NCBI RefSeq assembly: GCF_000226255.1
Contig: NZ_AGFG01000029.1
Coordinates: 1 to 64,000 of the forward strand
Length of the DNA stretch: 64,000 nucleotides
DNA from: Desulfovibrio sp. A2
GTDB lineage: Bacteria; Desulfobacterota; Desulfovibrionia; Desulfovibrionales; Desulfovibrionaceae
Reading direction: 5' to 3'
Positions 1 to 8,843 of the stretch are shown piece by piece. The notes below the pieces were generated by a model, which saw only the letters and a list, made by a program, of their open reading frames with translations, was not told the DNA's origin and ran no database searches. A program made the translations under genes and the position numbers. Each line of letters starts with the position of its first letter. The first letter of the stretch is position 1.

Positions 1-66
1 ATACGATTGATTACTTATCGTAAAGGCTGATTCCTTCCCGACTCGCTATTTACTTGTCAAAGAACC
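1..66 (-). promoter_or_regulatory. Probable rRNA operon leader with boxA-like element, reading off the left edge
   Basis: Read on the minus strand, 66 to 47 is GGTTCTTTGACAAGTAAATA. This resembles the boxA-type antitermination element (E. coli form TGCTCTTTAACAA) that lies between rRNA promoters and the 16S gene. Two sigma-70-like promoters sharing the same -35 region lie upstream of it on the same strand. I infer that an rRNA operon begins just beyond position 1; no 16S sequence is visible here. Confidence 0.45.
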
Positions 67-118
67 GCAGTCTTTTGCGGACCGTCGCCCCGCCGGGGCT
101 TCCCGTCGCGGCGAGGAG

Positions 119-150
119 CATGTATGCCCCAGCGCCCCGCCAGGTGTCAA
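119..150 (-). promoter_or_regulatory. Candidate rRNA promoter P2 (minus strand)
   Basis: On the minus strand TTGACACCTG begins at 150, the same ten bases as at the upstream candidate. A weak -10 (CATACA or TACATG, 126-119) follows about 18 bp later. The tandem arrangement ahead of a boxA-like element is typical of rRNA operons. The -10 assignment is uncertain. Confidence 0.35.
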
Positions 151-166
151 CCGCTTTTTTCGTTTT

Positions 167-210
167 CCCCGATTTTTCTTCGGGGACCCCGCGAACCCGC
201 AGCGGGTTCG
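167..210. repeat. Two adjacent inverted repeats in the leader
   Basis: CCCCGA (167-172) pairs with TCGGGG (180-185) across a 7-base loop. Just to the right, CGAACCCGC (192-200) is followed after one base by its exact complement (202-210). Both lie upstream of candidate promoter P2 and would be within the transcript from P1. The rest of 1-537 shows no protein gene that I can support. Confidence 0.4.
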
Positions 211-303
211 GGAAAACGGCATCGGCTTGGGCTGAAAATGAGCAGAGCCTTGTCCGTTTGCCCCTTGCTGAACGCCAGAAGCAGTCGGTTGCGGCGAAGG
301 GGG

Positions 304-333
304 TATCTAGGCCATGACGCAGGCAGGTGTCAA
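304..333 (-). promoter_or_regulatory. Candidate rRNA promoter P1 (minus strand)
   Basis: On the minus strand a perfect TTGACA (333-328) is followed by an 18-bp spacer and TAGATA (309-304). A C-rich discriminator comes next, as is usual for stringently controlled rRNA promoters. The block TTGACACCTG is repeated at the second candidate promoter near 150. No minus-strand protein gene begins between here and the left edge. Confidence 0.45.
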
Positions 334-537
334 CACGGTTTTTGCGGGAAGCTTGAAACTTTCACGCAACCCACCGATCTTGCAGACAGTAAATGACCAC
401 ATAAAACCCGCCCGTTCCGCCCCGGCCCCTTGCCGGAAAGTACGCGGGCGGGTAACACTGCCCTCCGGGTTGGGCCCCCCGACCGCTTGCGGGCCGCGCG
501 CCCGGCCGCCCACTTTCATCATAAGAATGGAGCATCC

Positions 538-1185
538 ATGTCCCAGACCCACCGCGCACAAGGCCGTCAGCAGCAGGACGATGCATACGTCCGCAAGTCC
601 ACCATGTACATGGCAGTGGCCGTGGCCCTGATCGTCGGCGCATTCCTTGGCGTGCAGGGAGCGAGCATGTATACCCCCTCGCCCGCGCCGGAAAAGCGCT
701 CGGTGTCCGCCCCCAGCCAGCAGGCCCAGGGCGGCGCGGCCAACCAGATCACGCCCGACATCATGGCCCGCATCCTGGAGATGGAGCAGGCCGTGCTGAA
801 GAACCCCAACGACGTGGCCGCGTGGACCAAGCTGGGGCACCTGTACTTCGACACCGACCAGCCCAAGAAGGCCATTCCCGCCTACGAGAAGTCGCTGGCG
901 CTCAAGCCGGGCGACGCCGACGTGCTGACCGACCTTGGCGTGATGTACCGCGAGGACCATCAGCACGACCGGGCCCTGGCCACCTTCGAGAAGGCCATCG
1001 CCATCAATCCCAAGCACCAGATCGCCCGCTTCAACAAGGGCATCGTGCTGTACTTCGACCTGGAACGGAAGGACGACGCCCTGAAGGCATGGCGCGAACT
1101 TCTGGCCATCAACCCCGACGCCAAGGCCCCCAACGGCCAGCCGCTGAAGGAAATGATGCAGTCGCTGCAGCAGCAGAACAAGTAG
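538..1185 (+). CDS. Membrane-anchored tetratricopeptide-repeat protein
   Basis: A 215-residue protein with one N-terminal membrane segment at about residues 20-40, followed by a Pro/Ser/Gln-rich stretch and three to four TPR units from about residue 75 to 205. The TPR signature spacing is clear around 'TKLGHLYFDTDQPKKAI' and 'TDLGVMYREDHQHDRAL'. I chose the ATG at 538 because GGAGC lies 8 bases upstream and the sequence before it is low-complexity. The topology resembles the TPR anchor proteins of cytochrome c assembly (NrfG/CcmH class), but no partner gene is nearby, so I only call it a TPR scaffold facing the periplasm. A short inverted repeat AGGGCG-AA-CGCCCT overlaps the stop codon. Confidence 0.85.
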   Translation: MSQTHRAQGRQQQDDAYVRKSTMYMAVAVALIVGAFLGVQGASMYTPSPAPEKRSVSAPSQQAQGGAANQITPDIMARILEMEQAVLKNPNDVAAWTKLGHLYFDTDQPKKAIPAYEKSLALKPGDADVLTDLGVMYREDHQHDRALATFEKAIAINPKHQIARFNKGIVLYFDLERKDDALKAWRELLAINPDAKAPNGQPLKEMMQSLQQQNK

Positions 1186-1593
1186 GGCGAACGCCCTGCC
1201 TGCACCGTGCGGATGCGCGCGGCGGCCACGAGCCGTCGCGCGCTTTTTCGCTTCCGCCTCGTGCGCGGGAACTTGCGGCTGTCCGCCATTCACGGCCCGC
1301 AGTTACGCCGCCTGTCCGGCCCATCAGTCCCGCCGCCCCGAGCGCACTGCTCACGGTCGCACGGTCGCTCAACCGCATGGGCCTTCCCCATGGCCCCAAC
1401 CGCCACGCCGTCCCTGTGCATCCACCACCCGCTGCCCCGCAGCCCGCCCACGGCGGGCCCGGCTGCCGCGCCGGGCCTTGATTTCCACTCGCCCCCCATG
1501 CCGAAGTGCGCTATGGTCCGACGGGGCGCGGCCCTAGCGCCGCGCCGCGCACGGTCAACACGCAACCCGCGCGCCCCGCGCGCCCACGGAACC
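1186..1593. other. Intergenic region, no gene supported
   Basis: After the small hairpin at 1184-1197 I see no convincing gene, RNA or terminator. The reading frame of the next gene stays open through most of this stretch, but the translation is arginine/proline-rich and unlike a conserved protein. Confidence 0.5.
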
Positions 1594-4500
1594 ATGCCGC
1601 ACGCCCCGACCATCGACTCGGCCACCCGCTCGCCCCGCGTACCGTCGCTCCACACATATTTCCCCGGCCGCCACGCCATTCTGCCGCGAATGGCCGCATG
1701 GCTGCTGCTGGCCTGTTGCCTTGCGGCATGGGCGATCCCGCCCGCGCAGGCCGCCACGGCCACGCCCGCCGCCGCGTCCAACGCCACACGCGCCGACGTC
1801 CCGGCCGCCGCCCCCGCGCTTGCAAACGCCACGCGCGCGCTGGACACTGCTTCCCTGCTTGCCACCCAGCCGCTGACCCCGTTCATGGAGTTCCTGGTGG
1901 ACCCCACCGGCACGCTCAGCGTGGATGAACTGCTCTCGCCCTCGCATCAGGCCGGTTTCGCCCCCCTGGGCAGCGGCCTGCCCCTGCTCCGCTCCGGTTC
2001 CACCTGGCTGCGCCTGACGCTGGCCGCCCAACCCGCCAACGGCCAGAACCGGCAGTTGCTGCTCGACCTCGGGCGCGACCTGCCCGGCCGCGCGACCCTG
2101 TTCCTGGCCAAGCGCAACCAGCCCGGCGAACCCAACGAATGGCAGGCGCAAAGCCCCGAGGGCAGCAACGTGTTCACCCTGCCGGACCCGGTGGGCAAGC
2201 CCATGCCGGTGTACGTGAAGCTGGACGGCGTGCCGGGCCCGTGGTTCGCGCCCATGCTGCGCACCGCCCAGAACGCCGCCTCGAACAACGACGCCCTGGC
2301 CCGCCCGCTGGTGATCGGGGTACTGGTGGCGGTGCTGGCCTTGTGCCTGCTGCGCGGCCTTTTCGAGCGGGGGGAATGGCGGCTGTGGACCAGCCTGTTC
2401 GCCGCCGCCGTATTGGCCCAGGCCGTGGCCGGGCAACCGCCCACGCCCGCCGGGTACGTGCCGCTGCGCGGTCTGCCTGGCGTACTGGCTCCGGGCCTTG
2501 CCCTGATGCTGCTGCCCCACGTGGGGCGGCACCTGTTGCGCACCAGCGACCAGGCCCCCAAGGCCGACCTGCAATTGCGCATTGTCTCGCTGGCCGGTGC
2601 GGTGCTGGCCCTGCTGCCGCTGGTGCCGGGCATGGCCTGGGCGTCGCGCCTGCTGGCGCTGTGGCCCCTGCTGCTGGTGCTGGTGTTGCCTGCGGCCGTG
2701 TCCTGCAAGGTCCGCAAGCTGCCAGGATCGCGCCGTTTCCTTACCGGGTGCCTGGCAGCGCTGGCCGGGGCCGGGGTGGGCATCGTGGGGCTGGCGTCTC
2801 CGGTTCCCGCTGTGTGGATATCCACGGCCCCGCTGTGGGGCCTTGCCCTGCTGGCCCTGCTGGTGGCAGGCACCGGCACCCCGCGCCCGGCCGAGGCCGA
2901 GGGGTCGCTGACCGGCGGACGCGGTTACCGCGTGCGCAAGAGCCCGGCGGCCGAACGGCCCGACCTTGACGACCCGCTGGCCGACGAACCCACCCTGCGC
3001 CTGATTCCGGCCGAGGAACTGCGCGGCGGAACGTCCGGCCCGGCCCGCCTTGGCGGGGGTGACCGCCATGCCGGGCATGACGGGCGCGACGGGCAGTCGC
3101 GCGCAGCCGAACATCCCCTTCATTCCCTTCATCCCTTTGACGATGGCGCCGAGGGCGAGGAACCGCTGGAGCTTTCCCTGGGAGACGTGCTGCCCGAACT
3201 GGAGGACACCCCCGCGCCGCGCGGCTCGCGGCGCATGGCCCGTGCCGCAGCCGCCGCTGGCATGGCGGATTTTGCCACCGACTACGGACCGGATGCGGAC
3301 GAAGATGCCGCCGCCCGCACGGGCCGGGACCGTACCGACCAGAGCCGCGTCAGCCCGACCCACGCCCCGAACCACGTTCTGGATCCGCTGGCGCTGGCCC
3401 GCATGGAAGAAAGCCTGCTCGGCCCCATCGACGCCATGTTGCAGGAATTGGACGGCCTGGAGAACTGCGCGCTGCCCCCGGCGGCCCGCAGCCACGCCGA
3501 GGCCGTGGCCGCCGCCGGGCGCGAGCTTGCGTCCATCGCCGGTGATCTCGGCCGCGTGGCCGCGCCGCAGCGCACCGCGCCGCGCCGCGCCGTGTTCGAC
3601 CTGCAACGCATGCTGCGCGACGCCCACGACGCCGTGGCCGACCGCGCGGAACGCAAGGGCCTGGCCATCTCGTGGTTCATGGCCCCCCATCTTTCGCAGC
3701 TGTATGAAGGCGACGCGGGCCAGCTGGGCGAACTGCTGCGCCTGCTGGCCGAAAGTTCGGTGCGCTCCACGGACAAGGGCTCCGTGCACATGTCGGTGCG
3801 CCGCGTGCCCGACAGCACCGACCCCGGCCACCTGCTGTTCACCGTCAGCGATTCCGGCGCGGGCGCGCCGCCGCACAAGCGCAGCGTCAGCGCGTTGGCC
3901 CGCGCGTGGGAGATGGCCGACGCCGCCGGGGGCACCCTGACCGTGGAAAGCGGGCGGGGCCAGGGCACCACCGTGTCGTTCACCGCGCGGCTGGTGGCCC
4001 TTTCGGGCGACGCCACCGCCCCCCGTCCCTTCGTGGGCGTGGATCTGACCGACGACCTGCGCGTGGCCCGGCCCATACCCGACGCCGTCACCGCGGCGGA
4101 CCAACTGCACCTTGGCCCGATAACGCCGCGCCGCCCGTTGCAGGTGATCGTGGCCGACGACGTGCCCAGCAACCGCCAGCTCTTGGCCTTTTTCCTGGAG
4201 GGGCTGCCGCACGCGCCGCTGGAGGCGCGCGGGGCCACCGAGGCGGGCATCCTGTACCGGCGCGCGCCTTCCGGGCTGGTGATCATGGACGGCGACATGC
4301 CGGAGGACGACATCGTGGCGGCCGTGGCCTCCATCCGCGCCTTCGAGCAGGAGCACGACCTTGCCCCGGTGCCGGTGCTGGCGCTGGTGGCGCACGAGGC
4401 CCAGGCCGACCGCATGCTGGCCGCCGGGTGCACCGAAACGCTGGAAAAGCCCCTGACCCGCAGCGGCCTGCGCGCCGCCGTGGAACGTCTGGCCCCGCCC

Positions 4501-6651
4501 CATGCCGAACCGGAGCCGCAAGCCGCATACGCGGAATACGGATACGCGGACGCGTTCACGGATGCAGCGGACCAGGCTCCCCAGCCGGGGGCCTATGCTG
4601 ACGCCGCGCCGGAGTTCACCGCGCTGCCCGACCTGTTCCTGACCGACCCGCCCATGGCAGACATGGAAACCTTGGCGGATACGGCCAGCGCATGGGATGC
4701 GCTGGGCCACGCAGGCACGGGGCATGACCAGCCCTTCGCCGCCGGCCACGGGGAACCGCAGCCCGAACTGGCGGGGGAACCGGAGGGACCGGATGAACCG
4801 GATGAGCCGGACGAGGCGGATGGGTTCGATGCACCTGATGCGCCTGATGCTCCCGATGAGCCGCATGCGCCTGATACGCCCGATGCTGCTGACGACGCGG
4901 ACATGTTCGACGACGCCAGAGCCCTGCCGGGCGCGGAAGCCGCCGCCGAACTGATGGCGTCGCTGGCCGCCGGGCCAACCTCGTGGCACCCGTGGGACAG
5001 CCCCATGGCGGTCGGACCGGAGGAAGCCCCCACGGACGCGCGCGCGCCCGGAACCGTCGGCGCTGACCTTGGCGAACCCGGCCCGACCGGCCCGACCGGC
5101 GAAACCGGCGAGGCCTATGAAACGGGCGCGGCAGGCGAGGAGTTGCCGGACCTGTTCGGCGCGGACATTTTCGCCGTCCCGCACAGGGACGATCAGACAC
5201 AGCCCCGCGATGCGGCCTTTGCGGCCACGGGGTCGGGCGGCGCGCTGCCCGAAGGCGGTTCGCTTCTGGACCTCATCGTGACCGACGCGGCGGATTTTGA
5301 GTCCGCCGACAATTCCGGCACGGCAGACACCGCGTTCACCGAGCCCGCAACCGCGGTTGCCGTTTCCGGCTTGGCCGCCGCCATTCCCGCCACGGCAGCG
5401 AGTGCCGCCGCGTCCCTGTCGCCCGCCACCGTTCCCGCCGCATGGGGGGACGATTTCGAGGAGTCGGTGGGCGAACCCATGCCCCTGCAACGCGCGGCAA
5501 CGCCACAGTCCCCGGCCAGCTCCGCCGGTGCACCGACCGAAACGGAACGGAGCGCGGGCAGGCCAGCCCATGCCGCCAGCGTCCGGCCCGCCGCCGAAGG
5601 CGGCGAATGGGTGGGCGATCCCATGCCCATGGAGCCGCATCGGGCCTCGGCCCACGCCGGACCCAGCGCTTCGTCGTCTTACGGGGCTGCGGCGCGGCTG
5701 GAACGCTGGGAACGCGCCCAGCGGGCGCAGCATCAAGGCCAACGCGTCACGCCACAGCCCCCGGCGGCAGACCCCGCCCCCATGCCAGCCCCGGCGTCGG
5801 AGCTCGACACCCGCCCCATCCGCGACCTGTCCGCAGAAGTGCGCCCCGGCTACCGCCCGCAGCAGCAACCCGCGCCGAGCCCGGCCCAACACGCGGGTCA
5901 GCCGGGTCAAACGCCGTCGGCCCAGCCCGCCGCAGCGCAGCAGGCCCCCCAGCCCCTGCCGCCACAGATGCCGTATACCCGGCCGCAACCGGGCCAGCCC
6001 CAGCCAGAGCCCACGCACCCCGGCCAAGCCCGCCCGGTGCAGACCATGACGCAGCCCCAAGCCCAGACCACGGCCCCGCACTCCCAGGCCGCGCAGGCCG
6101 CACCGGCCGCGCCCGCCAAGAGCTTTGCCGAACGCATCGCGGAGCGCATCGCCATCCATCTGGGGCGCGGGGCGGAGCGGACTCCCGACCGGGAATCCGA
6201 CAAGACGCGACGTGCCCCTGCCCGCCCCGCAAGCCCCGATGGCGGCCAGGCACATGCCGGTCCCAGGGACCGGGGCGACGCCGCCCCCGCCCACTCGTTG
6301 CCATCGGTCGGGCACCGGCCCGAGCCGCACGGCCACATGGGCGACGACATCGAGCCGTTCATCCCCGGCCTGCTGGAAACGCTGGATGCCGCCCTGGACG
6401 ACGCCCGGCGCGGCCGGGCGGGCGGCAGCACCTTCGTGGTGCAAGAGGCCGCGGCCCGCATAGCGGGCAAGGCGGACAGCTTCGGCCTGCGGGTGCTGGA
6501 ACGCATCGCCCGCTGCGTGGAGCGCGCCGCTGCGGCCGACGACATGGAAGCCGTGCGCGACCTGCTGCCCGAACTGGAGGCCGCCGTGGAGCGCAACCGC
6601 ATCGCCCTGGCCCCGCGCGCCGGACGGGGCAGCCGCCGCTCGGTGGGGTAA
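1594..6651 (+). CDS. Very large degenerate hybrid sensor kinase (7TM-DISM type)
   Basis: About 1685 residues. Order: signal-like segment (around 35-55); 7TMR-DISM-like extracellular domain (about 90-230) with six to seven membrane helices (about 235-435); a kinase-like module (about 600-810); a receiver domain (about 850-965); roughly 600 residues of Asp/Pro/Ala/Gln-rich low complexity; and a C-terminal Hpt-like helix bundle (about 1585-1670). The kinase module keeps a G1-like DSGAG, but the N-box is ESSVRST with no Asn and no GTGLGL box is present. The receiver keeps the acidic pair (ADDV), the Asp in MDGDMP and the Lys in EKPL, but the Ser/Thr position reads LVAH. The Hpt-like helix reads AARIAGKADSFG, without the phosphate-accepting His. 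I infer a signalling scaffold or pseudokinase. The start is uncertain: 1594 has a weak GGA upstream, and 1690 is an alternative. Confidence 0.7.
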   Translation: MPHAPTIDSATRSPRVPSLHTYFPGRHAILPRMAAWLLLACCLAAWAIPPAQAATATPAAASNATRADVPAAAPALANATRALDTASLLATQPLTPFMEFLVDPTGTLSVDELLSPSHQAGFAPLGSGLPLLRSGSTWLRLTLAAQPANGQNRQLLLDLGRDLPGRATLFLAKRNQPGEPNEWQAQSPEGSNVFTLPDPVGKPMPVYVKLDGVPGPWFAPMLRTAQNAASNNDALARPLVIGVLVAVLALCLLRGLFERGEWRLWTSLFAAAVLAQAVAGQPPTPAGYVPLRGLPGVLAPGLALMLLPHVGRHLLRTSDQAPKADLQLRIVSLAGAVLALLPLVPGMAWASRLLALWPLLLVLVLPAAVSCKVRKLPGSRRFLTGCLAALAGAGVGIVGLASPVPAVWISTAPLWGLALLALLVAGTGTPRPAEAEGSLTGGRGYRVRKSPAAERPDLDDPLADEPTLRLIPAEELRGGTSGPARLGGGDRHAGHDGRDGQSRAAEHPLHSLHPFDDGAEGEEPLELSLGDVLPELEDTPAPRGSRRMARAAAAAGMADFATDYGPDADEDAAARTGRDRTDQSRVSPTHAPNHVLDPLALARMEESLLGPIDAMLQELDGLENCALPPAARSHAEAVAAAGRELASIAGDLGRVAAPQRTAPRRAVFDLQRMLRDAHDAVADRAERKGLAISWFMAPHLSQLYEGDAGQLGELLRLLAESSVRSTDKGSVHMSVRRVPDSTDPGHLLFTVSDSGAGAPPHKRSVSALARAWEMADAAGGTLTVESGRGQGTTVSFTARLVALSGDATAPRPFVGVDLTDDLRVARPIPDAVTAADQLHLGPITPRRPLQVIVADDVPSNRQLLAFFLEGLPHAPLEARGATEAGILYRRAPSGLVIMDGDMPEDDIVAAVASIRAFEQEHDLAPVPVLALVAHEAQADRMLAAGCTETLEKPLTRSGLRAAVERLAPPHAEPEPQAAYAEYGYADAFTDAADQAPQPGAYADAAPEFTALPDLFLTDPPMADMETLADTASAWDALGHAGTGHDQPFAAGHGEPQPELAGEPEGPDEPDEPDEADGFDAPDAPDAPDEPHAPDTPDAADDADMFDDARALPGAEAAAELMASLAAGPTSWHPWDSPMAVGPEEAPTDARAPGTVGADLGEPGPTGPTGETGEAYETGAAGEELPDLFGADIFAVPHRDDQTQPRDAAFAATGSGGALPEGGSLLDLIVTDAADFESADNSGTADTAFTEPATAVAVSGLAAAIPATAASAAASLSPATVPAAWGDDFEESVGEPMPLQRAATPQSPASSAGAPTETERSAGRPAHAASVRPAAEGGEWVGDPMPMEPHRASAHAGPSASSSYGAAARLERWERAQRAQHQGQRVTPQPPAADPAPMPAPASELDTRPIRDLSAEVRPGYRPQQQPAPSPAQHAGQPGQTPSAQPAAAQQAPQPLPPQMPYTRPQPGQPQPEPTHPGQARPVQTMTQPQAQTTAPHSQAAQAAPAAPAKSFAERIAERIAIHLGRGAERTPDRESDKTRRAPARPASPDGGQAHAGPRDRGDAAPAHSLPSVGHRPEPHGHMGDDIEPFIPGLLETLDAALDDARRGRAGGSTFVVQEAAARIAGKADSFGLRVLERIARCVERAAAADDMEAVRDLLPELEAAVERNRIALAPRAGRGSRRSVG

Positions 6652-6685
6652 CCCCGCACCCGGCCCCCGAGCCGCACGATACCCG

Positions 6686-6709
6686 GCCCGGCCGAATTTT
6701 CGGCCGGGC
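6686..6709 (+). terminator. Hairpin after the degenerate kinase gene
   Basis: GCCCGGCCGA (6686-6695) pairs perfectly with TCGGCCGGGC (6700-6709) across ATTT. It lies 34 bases after the stop codon. No T-run follows, so it is a weak intrinsic terminator at best. Confidence 0.45.
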
Positions 6710-6864
6710 TACTGGCGGCGCGTACCGCCCGTGCTCAGTTGCCTCCACTTGGCCCGCCCCTTCGCCCTTGTCCATGCCGCTCTCGCGCGCCCCTGATCCG
6801 GACCCGAAATCCCCGGAAATCAACGGTCGCCACCGGCAGGTTGCGCGTTCGCCCAACACCGGCG

Positions 6865-6893
6865 TTGACACCGCTCATGACTGGGGTTAGCCT
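6865..6893 (+). promoter_or_regulatory. Promoter of the TetR-family gene
   Basis: Perfect -35 TTGACA (6865-6870), 17-bp spacer, then TAGCCT (6888-6893) as a weak -10. It lies about 70 bases upstream of the TetR-family start codon, with two inverted repeats between it and the gene. Confidence 0.55.
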
Positions 6894-6902
6894 TCTCTCG
6901 TT

Positions 6903-6940
6903 TGAGCGTTCACTCCTCGCTTCTGCCGTAGTGCGGCAGA
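6903..6940 (+). promoter_or_regulatory. Candidate operators in the TetR-family leader
   Basis: TGAGCGTTCA (6903-6912) is palindromic in 8 of 10 positions and resembles TGAACG-type TetR-family half-sites. TCTGCCG (6922-6928) and CGGCAGA (6934-6940) form a perfect 7-5-7 inverted repeat just ahead of the ribosome-binding site. Either could be the autoregulatory site; the second could also act as an RNA hairpin. Confidence 0.4.
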
Positions 6941-6958
6941 CACTGAAAGGATTCCGAC

Positions 6959-7540
6959 ATGAAGCGCGACACCATCCTGCTTACCGCCGCCAAGCTGTTT
7001 GCCGAGCGCGGGTTCAACAACACCCCCACCAGTCTCCTCGCCAAGGAGGCAGGCGTGGCGGAAGGCACCATCTTCCGCCATTTCAAGACCAAGGACGACA
7101 TCTTCCTCACCCTGATCCGCAACGTGAAGGATCAGCTCATCAGCGACATCGAGAAATACCTCGAAGTGCGCGCGCCCGAGACCAGCGTGGAGAAGGTGGT
7201 TTCCATCATCAAGTCGTTCTACGTGTTCGTGAAGAAGAACCGCATGGAGTTCTGCCTGATCTTCCGCGACGCGCCCACCCGCTACGGCGAGCGGAACGAC
7301 GACGTGTTCCTTGCCATCAAGGAAATCTACACCTACCTCAATGAGTACCTGCTGGTGGCCCTGCGCGAGGGACAGCGGGACGGCTCGGTGCGCACCGACA
7401 TCAATGTCGAGGACACCGCATGCATGATCGTGGGAATCATGGTGGGCATCGTGCGCACCATCCACTTTCAGTTCGTGGAACCCACCGACGATCTGCTGCG
7501 CAATGTCATCGACAACGTCAGCCGCTTCCTGAAGCCGTAG
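6959..7540 (+). CDS. TetR-family transcriptional regulator
   Basis: 193 residues, the usual TetR-family length. The N-terminal helix-turn-helix (about residues 8-52) has the family pattern, including 'NTPTSLLAKEAGVAEGTIF' and 'RHFKTKDDIF'. The C-terminal two-thirds is helical and would bind a small ligand and dimerise; its ligand cannot be told from sequence. AAAGGA 8 bases upstream supports the start. It has its own promoter and likely operators upstream, so autorepression is probable. No efflux pump or enzyme gene lies beside it, so its target is unknown. Confidence 0.9.
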   Translation: MKRDTILLTAAKLFAERGFNNTPTSLLAKEAGVAEGTIFRHFKTKDDIFLTLIRNVKDQLISDIEKYLEVRAPETSVEKVVSIIKSFYVFVKKNRMEFCLIFRDAPTRYGERNDDVFLAIKEIYTYLNEYLLVALREGQRDGSVRTDINVEDTACMIVGIMVGIVRTIHFQFVEPTDDLLRNVIDNVSRFLKP

Positions 7541-7678
7541 CGGAGGCATCCGCACCGTTTCCATGGGGCCGTTCCGCGCATACGGGGCGGCCCTTTGTCA
7601 TGCGGCACGCTGGCGCACAGGCGCGCGGCCTCCCCCCTGCGGCCAGCCACACCGCGCAACCTTTTCGGAAGGTGTCCC

Positions 7679-8254
7679 GTGCCCGCGTTCTTTCCCCGCC
7701 GAAAGGCCCTTGCCCTGCCCGCCATGCTGGTGCTGCTGTGCCTGGCGGCGGCGCCCTGGCCCATGCGCCCGGCCCGGCAGGCCCACGCGGCGCAGCCCGG
7801 ACAGCCGGCCCCGGCCGGACAGCCTGATCGGCCTTATCGGCCAAGTCTTGCAGATCGGCCAGATATTGCAGACCGGCCTGACAGGGCCGCGCGCCTGACG
7901 GCCTGCCCCGACCGGCCCAATTGCGTCATCACCCAGGCCGAAGGGGCCGTGCGCGACGGGCAGTACATCGAGCCCCTGCCCTTCACCGGCGAAGCCAGCC
8001 ACGCCATGCGCCGCCTGGCCGTGGCCCTGGCCGCCCAGCCCGGCTGCACCGTGGTGGAGAAGGACGGCCTGACCCTGCGCGCCGAGTGCCGCAGCAAGGT
8101 GTTCGGCTTCATCGACGACGTGGTGTGCACGGTCGATCCGGAGGCGTCCGTGGTGCATCTGCGCTCGGCCGCGCGTACCGGCTGGTGGGATTTCGGCGTC
8201 AACCGGGACAGGGCGGAGCAGCTGCGACGCAAGTTTCTGGGGCTGCCCCGCTAG
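7679..8254 (+). CDS. Exported DUF1499-family protein
   Basis: 191 residues from a GTG start at 7679, chosen because GGAAGG ends 6 bases upstream and the start gives a clean signal peptide (basic residues, then a hydrophobic stretch at about 12-30). The mature part has a short Asp/Arg/Pro repeat (ADRPD-like, about 50-70) followed by a DUF1499 domain beginning CPDRPNCV and running to the end. DUF1499 proteins are small and mostly of unknown role. It stands alone between the TetR-family gene and the corA-type gene; a link to the regulator is possible but unproven. Confidence 0.75.
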   Translation: MPAFFPRRKALALPAMLVLLCLAAAPWPMRPARQAHAAQPGQPAPAGQPDRPYRPSLADRPDIADRPDRAARLTACPDRPNCVITQAEGAVRDGQYIEPLPFTGEASHAMRRLAVALAAQPGCTVVEKDGLTLRAECRSKVFGFIDDVVCTVDPEASVVHLRSAARTGWWDFGVNRDRAEQLRRKFLGLPR

Positions 8255-8583
8255 GCTCCGCAGCATTCCCGCCCCCGGCCCCGCCGCGCGTATTTTTCCT
8301 TCGTCCTGCGCGGACGCCGCGCCCCCCGCATTTCCGGTTGCCAAGCGGGCCGCACGGGCGTAAAGCAGACCCCGCAACGTGCCCACGGCACATGCAGGCG
8401 GCGGCCACACGGCGCGCCGCGCACCCCCAACAGGAGCACAGACGTGGATTCCGGCGACAGTAGTAGATGCACCATCGCATCGCACCGTCTCGCAACGACG
8501 CACCCGCGCCGCTGCCGCCGTCACGTCCGGGCCTGATCCCTCCCGGTCCGCCCGGCGGCGCAGCGCGCCCCCGGAGGTGGACT
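8255..8583. other. Intergenic region, nothing supported
   Basis: GC-rich sequence between the DUF1499 gene and a small ORF upstream of the corA-type gene. No RNA gene, terminator or promoter is convincing. Confidence 0.4.
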
Positions 8584-8694
8584 ATGTTCCGCACACCGCT
8601 TTCCCCGCTTTCCGTTCCTGCCATCCGGCGCGCCCGTTGCCGGATGCACCGGCGCACGCTTTCCGTGGCCCGCTCCGCGGACCCGTACTCGTGA
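8584..8694 (+). CDS. Possible 36-residue leader peptide upstream of the corA-type gene
   Basis: A short frame of 36 codons starts at an ATG preceded by a strong GGAGGTGG ribosome-binding site. The peptide is Arg/Ser/Pro-rich and ends 149 bases before the corA-type start. Some Mg2+ transporter genes in enterobacteria are preceded by short regulatory ORFs, so a leader role is conceivable. The codon content alone does not prove translation. Confidence 0.3.
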   Translation: MFRTPLSPLSVPAIRRARCRMHRRTLSVARSADPYS

Positions 8695-8843
8695 TGCTTC
8701 CTCGCTTCCGCCGCCGCGCCCATCCCCGGACCTGACCAAGTCTCGCCACGGACATGGCGCCGCGCGCGGCTGTTCCCGGCATCGTGCGGCCCCTTTCGCC
8801 GCGCGACCCACCGCACACCGGAACGGACGCAAGGAGCCTTGCC

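Noticed and set aside
1555..6444. Long open frame on the minus strand opposite the degenerate kinase
   Set aside because: The translation is Gly/Arg/His-rich with no recognisable domain, and strong GC bias at codon third positions creates such antisense frames. The plus-strand protein has recognisable domains.
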